Of a DNA stretch of 64,000 bases, positions 1 to 10,162 are shown piece by piece. This stretch comes from Primulina eburnea (Eukaryota; Streptophyta; Magnoliopsida; Lamiales; Gesneriaceae). Below the pieces are notes generated by a model. The model had not been told where the DNA came from, made no database searches, and worked only from the letters and a program-made list of their open reading frames with translations. The DNA is taken from assembly GCF_022965805.1 (NCBI RefSeq), contig NC_133105.1, positions 25,554,978 through 25,618,977 of the forward strand. Reading direction: 5' to 3'. The translations under genes were made by a program, and so were the position numbers. Each line of letters begins with the position of its first letter. The stretch's first letter is position 1.

Positions 1-799
1 CCCCTAGGTGTTATAACATTTCTTTGACAACTCACCACCTTTTACCCTTTGTTATTTCTTAGTATGATAACCCTTTCACTTTTAATCACCATTAATTAAT
101 AATAAATCATTATCCTTGCCTTGTTTTAAAATGAAGAATCGGTCATGCCTCCATTATCCCTCCAAATATCTTTTGAATATCGAACCACTTCCTCATCCAA
201 CAATTCAAAGGGAACAAGACTTGGTCATGCCATTTGAACCCTTTTTATATTGCAACTCCCCTTCATTCTCCTAATCATTTCCCCCTCTCCCTTGCACCGA
301 AATTCAGAGCATATTCATAGTAAAAATCGTGAGCCTCATAGCAAGAAATAAGAGAGGAAATCGAATAGAAGCAAGAAAAGAAGATCACTCCGTCTCCTCC
401 GCGCCGCGTCGTCATATTCGTTCGTTTTCTTTTCAAAACGAAACCAATGCATGTCTATATTTCTTTCACTCCTCAATCAAGCCATATTAATATTTTAAAA
501 TATCATACTCATGATTTTTTGAAGCAAAACCGAAATACATAAGAAGCATTTTTCGAAAATTCATGTGCAGATTTTCTGATTTCTTTCATACTTCACGGGT
601 TCTGTGTTTGTGTGGTTTCAGGCAGTTGGCTCATGTCCAGGCTCCCAAGGCTGCATCTAGACATGTACTAGGACATGTTAGGATAATATTGGTCCAATAT
701 TTCAATCCCATGCATGCTGGAAATCGGATATGACAGCAACTCCCTCCTAGTGTCACTTGTGGTTCGATTTTTTGTCACCTTGCTGTCAAGGGGAGAGTT

Positions 800-1260
800 T
801 CTGATCTTGGCTGCCCTAAGGGCCTATAGCCATGGTTATAACACCTCCCTATCATGTCTAAGAAATGACCAAGTCGCCCTTTTGAGGCTTGGTCCATGGT
901 GGAATCGGTTTTCAAATAAAAGAAACAAGAACAGCCCCTCCCCTTCGGCCCTTTTGAATTCTGCATGTGTCCCTCGGTTTTTGGTGGTTTGGAGTGGACC
1001 TTGGTTGGCCTCTGGCCCTTAGCCCTGGTCAACACCATACCCATGATGTCTAGATCAAGCCATTGTCAACCATATGGCCACTGGTACGATGCATGACAGC
1101 AACAAAATAAAATTTCAGAAACATCAGAGTACAGATTTTGAGTTCTCGGTTGAAGCTTGGTGTTGTCCTAGGGGTTGGATTGGATTGTGGTTGGTCTAGG
1201 GCCCTTAGCCATGGTTCAAGCCACACCTTAGGATGTTGGGAAGAGGCTCTGGTCGGTGGT
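800..1260 (+). repeat. Degenerate ~190-bp tandem repeat in the LTR
   Basis: Three diverged units share the block (gg)gccctTAGCCatGGT. The anchors lie near 817, 1012 and 1197, so the period is roughly 185-195 bp. Each anchor is followed by a similar stretch ending near ATGTCTA or GATGTTG. The units differ at many positions, so this is an old expansion inside the LTR. It opens short unrelated reading frames that I do not regard as genes. Confidence 0.4.
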
Positions 1261-2251
1261 GCAAGTCCCAATGGCCAATAGTCTCACAAACGAAGCAATG
1301 TAAGCACAAGTGTGGTTGCTGGAATTTCTGGGCAACAACTTGCTGCATCGGTTCAGAGGCTCGTTTGAGTTCTTGATTGGCTTTTAGCCTATGGCCTTGG
1401 ACTGGACAGCGCCTCATTGAGTTAGGAAGGTCATGTTTTTGGCCGTTTGTGATTCGGTTAAGTTTAGAGGTCGTACGAGAAATTACGATGCGATGTGCCA
1501 AATTGACTCTCGAAAGAGCGTTTCATGTTTTGGCCTCCATTCACCAAACTTTTGGCTCTTACCATTTTAGGAACATTATTTCATCATTTTAAGTGTATTT
1601 TAATCATTACTAAATGATGGTTCGGTGTTGGTTCGGGTTGACACGGAGTCATGATTAAATACGAAGTCGTTGGGCGTAATTGTCTCATTTTTTGGATTCA
1701 ATTACAAAGTTTGGTCAAGAAAATCATTTGCATATTTCTCATGTTAAATTTAGGTCGCAGCGAGCCTGGGAACGATCCAACCCATGTGGTAAATAATACA
1801 GGATATTTAATTATGCCATTTAATTATATTACGTGCATACAAATATAAAATATTCATTTTTTTGAGATTTATGCAATATTTCTTGTGGTCATTTCATTAT
1901 CATGGGATCATTGTATCACCTGGTGTTCAGTTCAGTTCCACCCAGTATACTGTGGCATTAGTCTGATCAGACGAACATTAATTCACCCGGTGGTCACTTA
2001 CCGGTCAGTTCAGTTCAGTGCCGTTCATGGGGCCACATGTGTAGAACATAATCTCAACAGAAAATTATTACATGCTATTTCATTACAGGGCTCCAAGAAG
2101 CAAACATTTTCACTATGATTTTAAGTTCAGTTATGCACGTATTATAATTAATCATGACATGATATTTTACGTTATGCCTCATGACATGATATTTTTACTC
2201 CCATGCAATTTTATTATATTATTTACTCGTTATTTACGATATATGCATGCT

Positions 2252-2270
2252 GAGTTTTTAGACTCACTAG
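2252..2270 (+). promoter_or_regulatory. LTR stem-loop GAGTYTTTAGACTC followed by CACTAG
   Basis: GAGT.TTTTAGACTC can fold into a short stem and is followed by ACTAG. The same block occurs in gypsy A LTRs (8235-8248 and 14807-14820, reverse strand) and element E LTRs (34344-34357 and 38566-38579). In this copy one stem base is changed (GAGTTT). Its position, upstream of the GGGGACCAGTGAGCC block and a few hundred bp from the LTR 3' edge, suggests an R/U5 RNA signal. That role is inference. Confidence 0.5.
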
Positions 2271-2575
2271 ACTTGATTGTTGTAGGTACTGATGAGGTCG
2301 GGATCGAGGGCGGGGACCAGTGAGCCATCTTGGGTCGCAGTAGTGGAACCCGAGGACCTCATTTTCAGCAATTACCATTTTTATGCTCAAACATTTTTAT
2401 CAGTTGTTGGATTACTTTAACTTGTTATTTTGCAAACAATAATTTCTTCCGCTCCTATTTTGAAGATTTAACTTGATTTATCATTTTATTTTATGAATGA
2501 GGCATTTTAATTATTTTAAAAAAGAAAATTTTAAATTTTTCCGCAAATTTTCAAACACGAATTTTCGGACCATTA

Positions 2576-5005
2576 TAAAATATATTATCGTCATCTCACA
2601 TTGATTAAAAATGAAACTTTTAAATAGTTTCTAGCGATTTCAATGGACTCCTAAAGTAACTTGTGTTAATCATTTTCGTAAAGAAAATACGGATACGAGT
2701 TAGTTTCTATAAAAGTTCATTGTGTAATAGTGCAAGCACGGACCTGACTTCGAGAAGTGACATAATTGTATCAAAATGAATTAACAATCAAAATTAATTA
2801 TGTTATCTTTATCTTTCAACTGATTAGTTCTTCGTCGTCTCATCCATAAGCTTCACATAAATTAAAATTAATATAGTGTTCTAGTGATATCTTTATTGCT
2901 CTCTAACTATAGTGTTCTAGTGATATCTTTAATGCATAATATTGGTACATATATATTTTGAATTTGATTTAAAAATGCATATGAGTAGGGTTATTCTGAG
3001 TAATTCACAAAGCATCTAGTTTGATAAATCAAACTTTGACATCCGAAGGTGCTTCAATTAAAACAAAAAATAATAAATGCAGCTGGATTCAAATTGGGTA
3101 TTAATTTCAGAGGCCCCAATTCAATCACAGATTCCAACTTCAACTGATTGGTACAAGCCCTAACCTTTTGCTTGACTTTGGATTAACTACAAATTTTTTT
3201 TGAAAGTTATTGTTTTATGTCTCGTTCAGATATTTTTATTGCTGGAAAAGTTCCAGATTTGATTTTTATTTTTTGCTCAAGTATGGTTGTTTCTCTATTT
3301 GTATTTGTATTTGTGGGTTTTTTTTTTCGATTTTTATCTACTTTGATTCTGTTTTTTTTTGTTTACCCATTGTAAGTTATTTTTCTATGATAGTACGTAC
3401 TTATACATGCTTGCAAAATACAGTGAATTGAATTTTTGGTATGATTATTTATATGCGAGAAGAGACATGGAGCATGGAGATGAGTTTTAATTTCTGCAAG
3501 ATAGTGAGGAGTCCTAGTTATTTACACCTGGGGGAAATTTTTTACTATTAATAGGTATAAGGTGTGATTCCTTAACTTGATAATTGGAACTTAGATGCAC
3601 ATATTTGATTCCATTTTAACTAGTTTTCTTAAATCGGAATTTGCTGCTATATGTTTGACTAGTTTTCTACAATCGTGGTTTGCACAGGATTGGACCTGGG
3701 GCATGATATTCACCTTTTTTTTTGTCATGATTAGTTCCTGGGGATAGAGTTCCTCCTTTTTATTCTTGCCCTTGGTTGACTATAGTTTAAATTTTTGTTC
3801 TTTTTTTTTATAGTTGTTTCCAAATATTTGTCCTACTTGTAGAAAATAAATTTGCTTTCGTGGTTCTTGAAGAAATTTTGACGAAGAGAACAGTTTCGAG
3901 TGCTTTATAAGTGGAACGTGCAGTTAAATGTTTAGCTAGCATTTAACACTTTGAACAAACAGTTTTTCGTAAATGAGGTGGTGCATTAACGAGCGTGGTT
4001 GCATGCGAGACACGGTTGAAGTATTCTTAGTGACATGACTGCATTATGAAATTAATCGTATGTTAGTTTGTTTCGGAAACAAAGGATAAAATGGGTAATC
4101 TTTAGTTCTATTCCCATCCATTACTTCCATTTTGAAGCTCTGAAGCAATCTGTCTTTGGAGTGAGAATTTACGGAAGCATCATTGGCCTGGCCTTATGAA
4201 CTTTGTGGAAAGTTTTTCTTTGATTTTAAGTTCTATAATACTTAATTTGCTGTGAAGAATGAGATGCAAACTGAGATTTAGAAATGTTGAGGTCTCTTGT
4301 TGTTTACATTCTAGTTTTCCAGAAAAGCGAGCATGTTCCACAAGTTTGCAAATCATAACACTGTTTTATCCTTCATCTTTTCCTTGGTTGTAGAGATGTG
4401 TATATTTTCTTGAGGGGGTGTGCATATATGTTTATAATTCTACCTTATTTTACCCATTTGAATTTGCCAATGTATATGAGATAAGATACATAAACATAAC
4501 CACAGATGCTATAATTGAAAATATCAGATTCCTTAAAGAATTGTTTAGTTTCCATTTTCCTATTACGATTTGGCACTACATTTGGATTACATCACAAGCA
4601 AATTTTTCGTTTTAGCTGTTTGGTTTAAAAGTTATGCAGCACGGAAGTACACTGTTTATCTATGTCTTGCAGCTTTATAATGTTTTATCACGCTGAGGGT
4701 TCATGTTGGTTTCTATCGTATTGCTGTGCTTCAGGGGCATTGTCTTTGTTTCAAGCACTTTTCATATTTTGTCTCTTGATAGCATTATAAAATTATTCTG
4801 TGGCTAATCTTGATTATTCAATATTAGAAACACCCGTGTCCTGTGTTGCTGAAGGTATAGTGATGCTGAACCTTGATTATAAAGGCCATCAATCAGAAAT
4901 TCAATTCTTAAATTTTTAAAAATTTGGAGTGTCGTGCTTATCATGTGTTACGAGTGATTTTAGGGAGTTTGAAGAGTAAAAGATTTCCGAAGATTATAAT
5001 ATGTA
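2576..5005. other. No gene recognised; possible 5' UTR/intron of the NF-YC relic
   Basis: AT-rich DNA with no supported coding region. Because it lies immediately upstream of an NF-YC pseudogene, and plant NF-YC genes commonly have an intron in the 5' UTR, part of 3000-5000 may be that untranslated exon and intron. T-rich runs and the branch/acceptor-like stretch before 5000 fit but do not prove this. Short frames at 3210-3431 and 4418-4615 have low-complexity, hydrophobic translations and are not supported. Confidence 0.3.
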
Positions 5006-5425
5006 ATGGAGCAGAAAGGAAATGGACAGTCGCCGGGTATTGGGGTCTTGGGTAGCTTTGCTCAGAAGCCATATGGCATGATGTCATATCCGGCCAACCA
5101 AATGGCTGGAACCTCTTCTCCAGCACCCGTTGGATCGATTCAATCGTCCCAAGCTGGTGGTCTTTCTGCCTCTCCAGCTCAGATGGCACATCATCATCTC
5201 GCCTACCAGCACATACATCATTAGCAGCAGCAACAATTGCAACAACAACTCTAAATTTTTTGGCCTAGATGTTATGAAGACATTGATCAGGTAACCGACT
5301 TTAAGAACCATAGCCTGCCGCTGGCTAGAATCAAGAAGATAATGAAAGCTAATGAAGATGTTAGAATGATCTCAGCTGAAGCACTTGTTATCTTTGCACG
5401 AGCCCGTAGATTCTTAAGCAGGTTT
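5006..5425 (+). pseudogene. NF-YC (CCAAT-binding factor subunit C) pseudogene, truncated
   Basis: NF-YC pairs with NF-YB through a histone fold and, with NF-YA, binds CCAAT boxes in the nucleus. The frame opens MEQKGNGQSPGIGVLGSFAQ and runs through a Gln/Ala/Ser-rich N-terminus with LAYQHIHH. It then reads a Gln stretch, [22 protein letters not shown] and [17 protein letters not shown], which is the start of the histone-fold domain of plant NF-YC9-type proteins. Two in-frame stops interrupt it: TAG at about 5222 and TAA at about 5252, both where the family has Gln, so both fit C-to-T changes of CAG or CAA. After FARA the sequence no longer matches (the family continues with CEMFILELT), so most of the histone fold is missing. 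The frame is otherwise preserved, including across the stops. It could be a duplicated, unprocessed pseudogene. Confidence 0.88.
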
Positions 5426-5942
5426 GGTATCCACATAATTTCTAGTTTGTGCGCCATCTAGTTAGAAACCCAAGTTCTATTAATTGCTCTTCCTGGCTTA
5501 TTCTCTTGAAATTTGTCGTTATCAATTCAATATCGTAATTTCAAATGTATTTTGTAACTAATTCGTCTCTTATTAATCTTTTCCTATTTTCACTTATTGA
5601 TTTGTCTTTTTCTTATTTTTCACTAACCTTGCTATTTTTTAAATTTATATTGTTTACACAAATGTATGAACTGACTCTAAATAAAAAATTGTACGGAATT
5701 TATGATTACTAATAAAATATTTTCAAATGCTATCATTATCCAAAAAGTTTTATTGATTCTTTCATTTTTTGTTAAAATTAATAATTTTAAATAGGATATG
5801 TTAAAATTAAAAGTTATGATAATCTTATATTCATAGTATATATATATTAAAAAAAGTTATTAAATTCTATAAATACACGAAAAATATATTTATTTAATGT
5901 TGTTTGTGTATGTTTAAGTACATAAAATATTCTTGTCGAATG
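5426..5942. other. AT-rich spacer, nothing recognised
   Basis: AT-rich sequence between the NF-YC relic and a MITE. No open frame of note, no homology recognised, and no downstream histone-fold exon of NF-YC was found by eye. Confidence 0.5.
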
Positions 5943-6323
5943 TAGGAGTGATATAAAAATACCGAATTTTTCGGTATTTCGAGATTACCATATCGAAAAT
6001 ATCGAATTTTTAGTGTATTGAAGATTTCAGTTTTCGGTATGACAACGGTATGAAATTTAAAAATTTCGCTATATACTGGAATACCGAAATAATATATAAA
6101 ATATATAATATTTAAACAATAAATTTATAAAAAATTTAAAAAGTTTTTTTAGTATAAAATGATATATAAAGTTACGGTACAGAAATATCGGTATACTATA
6201 CAATTTCGATATAATCAATATGTTAATTATATGTACCGATATCGATATAAAATTTTTCTTATACCGTAATTTCGGTACAATATACAGTATAAAATTTTCG
6301 GTACGGTACGACATACCCACATA
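5943..6323. mobile_element. Probable hAT-like MITE rich in CGGTA/TACCG motifs
   Basis: The segment is dense in short TACCGA and TCGGTA motifs on both strands. Its left end reads TAGGAGTGATA. The reverse complement of its right end reads TATGTGGGTATG, a weak inverted match. The flanks carry TCGAATG on both sides (5936-5942 and 6325-6331), or 7 of 8 bases if an 8-bp duplication is assumed. There is no coding capacity. Eight-bp duplications and TAGGG/CAGGG-type ends are typical of hAT elements. The ends here are worn, so the class is tentative. Confidence 0.55.
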
Positions 6324-6331
6324 ATCGAATG

Positions 6332-6776
6332 TAATGTATATGTTCATCTATCATAATGAGAAATTAATAATTAATTATGCGGATTCCTATTTTTATATTG
6401 TTACATAATATTTTCCATAAAAATGATTTTTAAGATAGACAACATATTACAAAAGTTGAAACACGATATAATCATAAAAATATCATATTCTTTCATCCAC
6501 CTCATATGAATCCACCTCATATGATTAAAAATTCAGATTTCGTATTTTTGATTGAATGTGAATGCGAATGCATAACAATATAAAAGCCACAAGCCAAAGT
6601 TTTCCTTTCTTCATATGCACAAGCAAGCTATTTTCATAAAATTTCTTAAAAAATATATTACAAAATATGTTTATAATTTTTTATTGTCGTGATAATTGGG
6701 ATCTCATTTTTAATTTGTCATTCTATATGGTACAATTTGGTACATAGGATATGATAAGTAAGGGATATACAGTATA
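6332..6776. other. Spacer, nothing recognised
   Basis: AT-rich DNA with a short direct duplication of a CCACCTCATATGA block near 6498-6525. No gene, RNA or element boundary was recognised before the copia relic begins. Confidence 0.4.
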
Positions 6777-7650
6777 ATGATAAATCAAGAAGTGAGGATA
6801 AAGTGTGTAAACTCAAGAAATCATTGTGTATACTTCAAACGCGGTGAAACAGGTGTAATGTTATATCTAATGTTATATGTGGATGATATATTGATAGCAC
6901 AACACTTCAAACTCACTACATCACAGAAACCAGAAACAAGTGAAGAAAGAAATTACATGACTAAGGTACCTTATGCAATTGTTGTGGGATCAGTAATGTA
7001 TGCAATGATATGTACAAGGCCTAATTTAGCATATGATGTAAGTATGGTGAGCAGATTTATGGCCAACCCAAGGAAAACTCATTGGGAAGCCCTCAAATGA
7101 GTGATGAGATACCTCAAGGGTACAGTGAGGTATAGTTTGTCCTGTGGTGGAGTCAATGAAATAACTGAACCATTGAACGGTTTTGTGGATTCTGACTTTA
7201 TAGGTGCATTGACACTAGGAAGTCTACAACTGGATATGTTTTTACAATGTTCGGAACAACTATCAGCTGGAAAGCAGGCCTTCAATCAGTGGTGGCACTG
7301 TCAAATACAGAGGCCAAATATATTGCCATTACAGAAGGAATTAAAGAGGCTCTGTGGTTACGTGGATTAGTTGCTGAACTAGAAGTTCAAGATGTAACAT
7401 TAAGGCTGTTGTGATATAGTCAAAGCGCAATTCACCTAACAAAGAACCAAAGTGTTTCATGAGAGAACTAAGCATGTGGATGTGAAATTGCATTTTGTGA
7501 GAGAAATAGTTGGAAAAGGAGATGTCGAGCAGGAAAAGGTAAAAACTGATGACAATGCAGCATACATGTTAACAAAATCAATCACAAAAGAAAAGCTTCA
7601 ACATTGTTTAAGATTGATCGATGTTGAAGAGCTGGAAGGTCCTTAGACTA
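6777..7650 (+). pseudogene. Ty1/copia pol relic (RT end to RNase H)
   Basis: This is the decayed C-terminal part of a copia polyprotein. Readable pieces in order are: HCVYFKRGETG and LMLYVDDILIA (the RT YVDD catalytic box); VPYAIVVGSVMYAMICTRPN and SRFMANPRKTHWEALK; a stop; RYLKGTVRYSL; GFVDSDF; TISWKAGLQS; LSNTEAKYIAITEGIKEALW; QSAIHLTKNQ; and TKHVDVKLHFVREIVGKGDV up to LTKSITKEKL. Several frameshifts and stops are needed to follow it. RT sequence between DDILIA and the KVPYA block is missing, so there was an internal deletion. It resembles TNT1-type polyproteins. The upstream gag, protease, integrase and 5' LTR are not in place. A PPT and LTR start follow at once. Confidence 0.85.
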
Positions 7651-7690
7651 AGGTCACATAATGGCGAGTAGCACTCGGGCCAATCGCGAG

Positions 7691-7704
7691 ACAAGGTGGA
7701 GAAT
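7691..7704 (+). promoter_or_regulatory. Polypurine tract of the copia relic
   Basis: ACAAGGTGGAGAAT directly precedes TGTGAATATATTG, the presumed LTR start. This is the usual copia arrangement, in which the purine tract primes plus-strand DNA synthesis. Confidence 0.65.
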
Positions 7705-7903
7705 TGTGAATATATTGTCTAAAAGCATTGACTTAAGCACATGGAATCTTGTTCAGGTGGAGATGGTCCAGTGGCACAAGGCTGGTTAATCGACCAAACA
7801 GAAGGGAAGAAGCGGTTGGTGGTAGTTTCTAGCAGATAATCCCTACGCACATGGACTCATATGTAGATGCAATTTTAAGTTTTGTGATCTATCTGATCTA
7901 TTA
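7705..7903 (+). mobile_element. Copia relic 3' LTR, left segment (split by gypsy A)
   Basis: The LTR starts with TGTGAATATATTG after the PPT. It is interrupted at 7903/7904 by gypsy A and continues at 25574. The target duplication TATTA/TATTC lies at 7899-7903 and 25569-25573. Confidence 0.6.
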
Positions 7904-10126
7904 TGTAATGTACCATATTTTTATACTATTTTTAAAATTTGCGGAAAAATAAAAAAATTTCTTAGATATGAAATAAACCTTAAAATTTCGATTAAGATAA
8001 ATTGTTCATCCAAAACATTTGGCATAAAAAGATCACAAAATAAATTTTTCTAAAAATACTTGTTCAAACAACGTGAAAAATCTAGTAAAAGTCAGATTAT
8101 TAAAATCGTTATACATAAAATCTTAAAACATTTGCGGTCCTCGGGTTTAGCCTCCTACGCAGTCCAAGCCGGCTCACTGGTCCCCACCCCTCGTCTCCTC
8201 ATGCTCGTCCTCACCTATATCGATCAAGTCTAGTGAGTCTAAAGACTCAACATGTATAAACTGGAGATAAAAAGTAATACGTAATAAAATCACATGCAAC
8301 TTAAAAGTAGAGCGTACATACTTAAACTTGAACATACATACATAAACATAGACATTCCATCATCGTAAAACTTTTCGTAAATATACTTGCATCATACATA
8401 CTTGAACATGCATAAACTTCGTAATTTTTGCGTTGAGATAGGTTTCAAAGCAAGTGACTCATAACATAGTGCGCCTGATCAGACTAAACCACAGTATTGG
8501 GCTGGCAGGAAAAATACGCTACGACATACATGAGATCCACAGTCATGCTTTACCGGGTGGATTGGTCCCTGGTCAGGCTTTATCTCTTTCCAATCCTGAT
8601 CTAAACTCGGTCATGCTTTACCAGGGTGGAGAGGTCCTCAGAAACGTTCACCGACTTCCAAACCCATGCATAATTTGGTCACAAGACAATTAGCATACAT
8701 CAAAAACATAAAAAAAAATTCTTTTCACGTCGAACATACTTAAAAATGTCGAGGACTTTGTGGAATGCTCTGGTCATGCTGCCCTAACCAAAGCAGCAAG
8801 ATTCAGAAGATCCCAACGAAGCCTGCAACCAAAACTTGAGAAAACGCGAAGAACATGCACAAATTTTCACAGCTTGTGCGATGCCACGGCAAAAATCATA
8901 TCTCCTTCATTTCTTATCAGAAAAATACAAATTTACTGTCAAATCAAATATAACACAACGTACTACAATTCATATGTTGAAAGCATTACCAGAAAATCGA
9001 CCACAAAGTCGCAGCACTCGAATTGACAGTAAACAATTGTTCTGTGTTCTAAAAAAAACCTTTCCTTGAGCAGTCATACAAAAAAGGTTAAATCTCACTC
9101 GTTTTCTTGTCCAAAAATTACAAATTTACTGTCAAATCGAAAATAACGCAACGTACTAAGATTTTTATGTGGAAAATATTTTCAAAAAACCAATCGAAAT
9201 CACACAATACTTGAAATGACAGAAAAAACAATTTTTGAGATCTAAAAATTTGTTCGAAATCGTTTCAAAAACGTATTTGCTCAAACTTTGCACATAGTAA
9301 ACAAATTTTCACGCATAACATACATCCAAATATCTACTATGAAAAGATCGATGCATTGAATAAAAGATTATACATGCCTTTGATCTTTAAAGTTACCGAA
9401 ACGATGATACCGAAGAGGAATGAGTGCGAGGGTTGATCCAGAACGATTTGTGACTCGATTTCTTGCTACAATCTGAATGTAAAGTTTCTGGGAAAATTTG
9501 AAGAGGGAAGGGCTACTGGGGTAAAGCTTGGAACCCTAGAAATTCTTCAAAAGAAAAGGAGCAGAAGCCAAAGAATTTGTGTGTGTGTGTGTGTGTGTTA
9601 TTTCTTCAAAAGAAAAGGAGTGGAAGCCAAAGAGTTTTTTGAGTGTGTGTGTCATGTAAGTGTGGTTAATTAGGGAATGAAAGTGCTTAATTAATAATAA
9701 AGAAGATGTTAAATAAAAATGTTAGTCCACACGAACTTTACAAAAGTTCCCTAATTAAAATAAATGGCACAATTGAAAAATTTTAAGAGTTTAAAATCTT
9801 ATAATCACCTAATAAATAAATTAGGCTTTAAGAATGCTTAGAATCTAAATAAATCATTTAAAATTCTCCAATCCTAACTAAAATAAAAACCACATTTAAA
9901 AATCGCCAAAATCGTCACCGGTCTATCTTCCTCGATCTCGTATCAAATAATCGCCTGAAACATAAAACTCAAGAAAACATTTTAACGTGCATCACATAAA
10001 CATAAATATTTTAAATAAAGCAAACTCATAGATCATGCATTCCTAAAACTATTTTAAATTTAAATAAATAATTTAATAATTTAAATATATGCATGGGTTT
10101 TACGTGTACTGAATTTGGGCTCTAAA
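7904..10126 (-). repeat. Gypsy A 3' LTR
   Basis: The 2223-bp LTR matches 14478-16260 plus 25156-25568. In plus orientation it begins TGTAATGTACC and ends in CTCTAAA; the partner LTR ends CTCTACA. It contains the shared stem-loop (8235-8248), a TG-dinucleotide run near 9580-9600, and two tandem copies of a block reading TTCTTCAAAAGAAAAGGAG around 9540-9640. Short open frames inside it are not genes. Confidence 0.9.
8235..8248 (-). promoter_or_regulatory. Conserved LTR stem-loop (gypsy A 3' LTR)
   Basis: Reverse strand GAGTCTTTAGACTC: 6-bp arms with a TT loop, followed by ACTAG. It is identical in core to copies in element E and the other gypsy A LTR. Confidence 0.55.
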
Positions 10127-10140
10127 ATTCCTTCCCCACC
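10127..10140 (-). promoter_or_regulatory. Gypsy A polypurine tract
   Basis: On the minus strand GGTGGGGAAGGAAT directly abuts the start of the 3' LTR. Confidence 0.75.
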
Positions 10141-10162
10141 TAAATAAATTTCATCTTCGAAA

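Larger units (their letters stand above)
1..2575 (+). mobile_element. Degenerate gypsy-type LTR, left end outside window
   Basis: No coding sequence is supported here. The right part (about 1890-2340) matches in layout, and in short blocks, the reverse complement of the gypsy A LTR at 8160-8690. Shared landmarks are a block with TCTGATCAGAC, the stem-loop near 2252-2265 followed by CACTAG, then a GGGGACCAGTGAGCC block at about 2310-2327. The stretch ending near 2575 has the CCGCAAATTTT segment that lies close to the 3' edge of that LTR. I infer a plus-oriented, strongly diverged chromovirus LTR, either solo or the remnant of a larger element. Neither terminal dinucleotide nor a target duplication could be placed, so both edges are approximate. 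Confidence 0.55.

Noticed and set aside
714..1501. Overlapping frames on both strands of about 70-100 codons
   Set aside because: They arise from a degenerate repeat in a worn LTR. No homology and no consistent frame.
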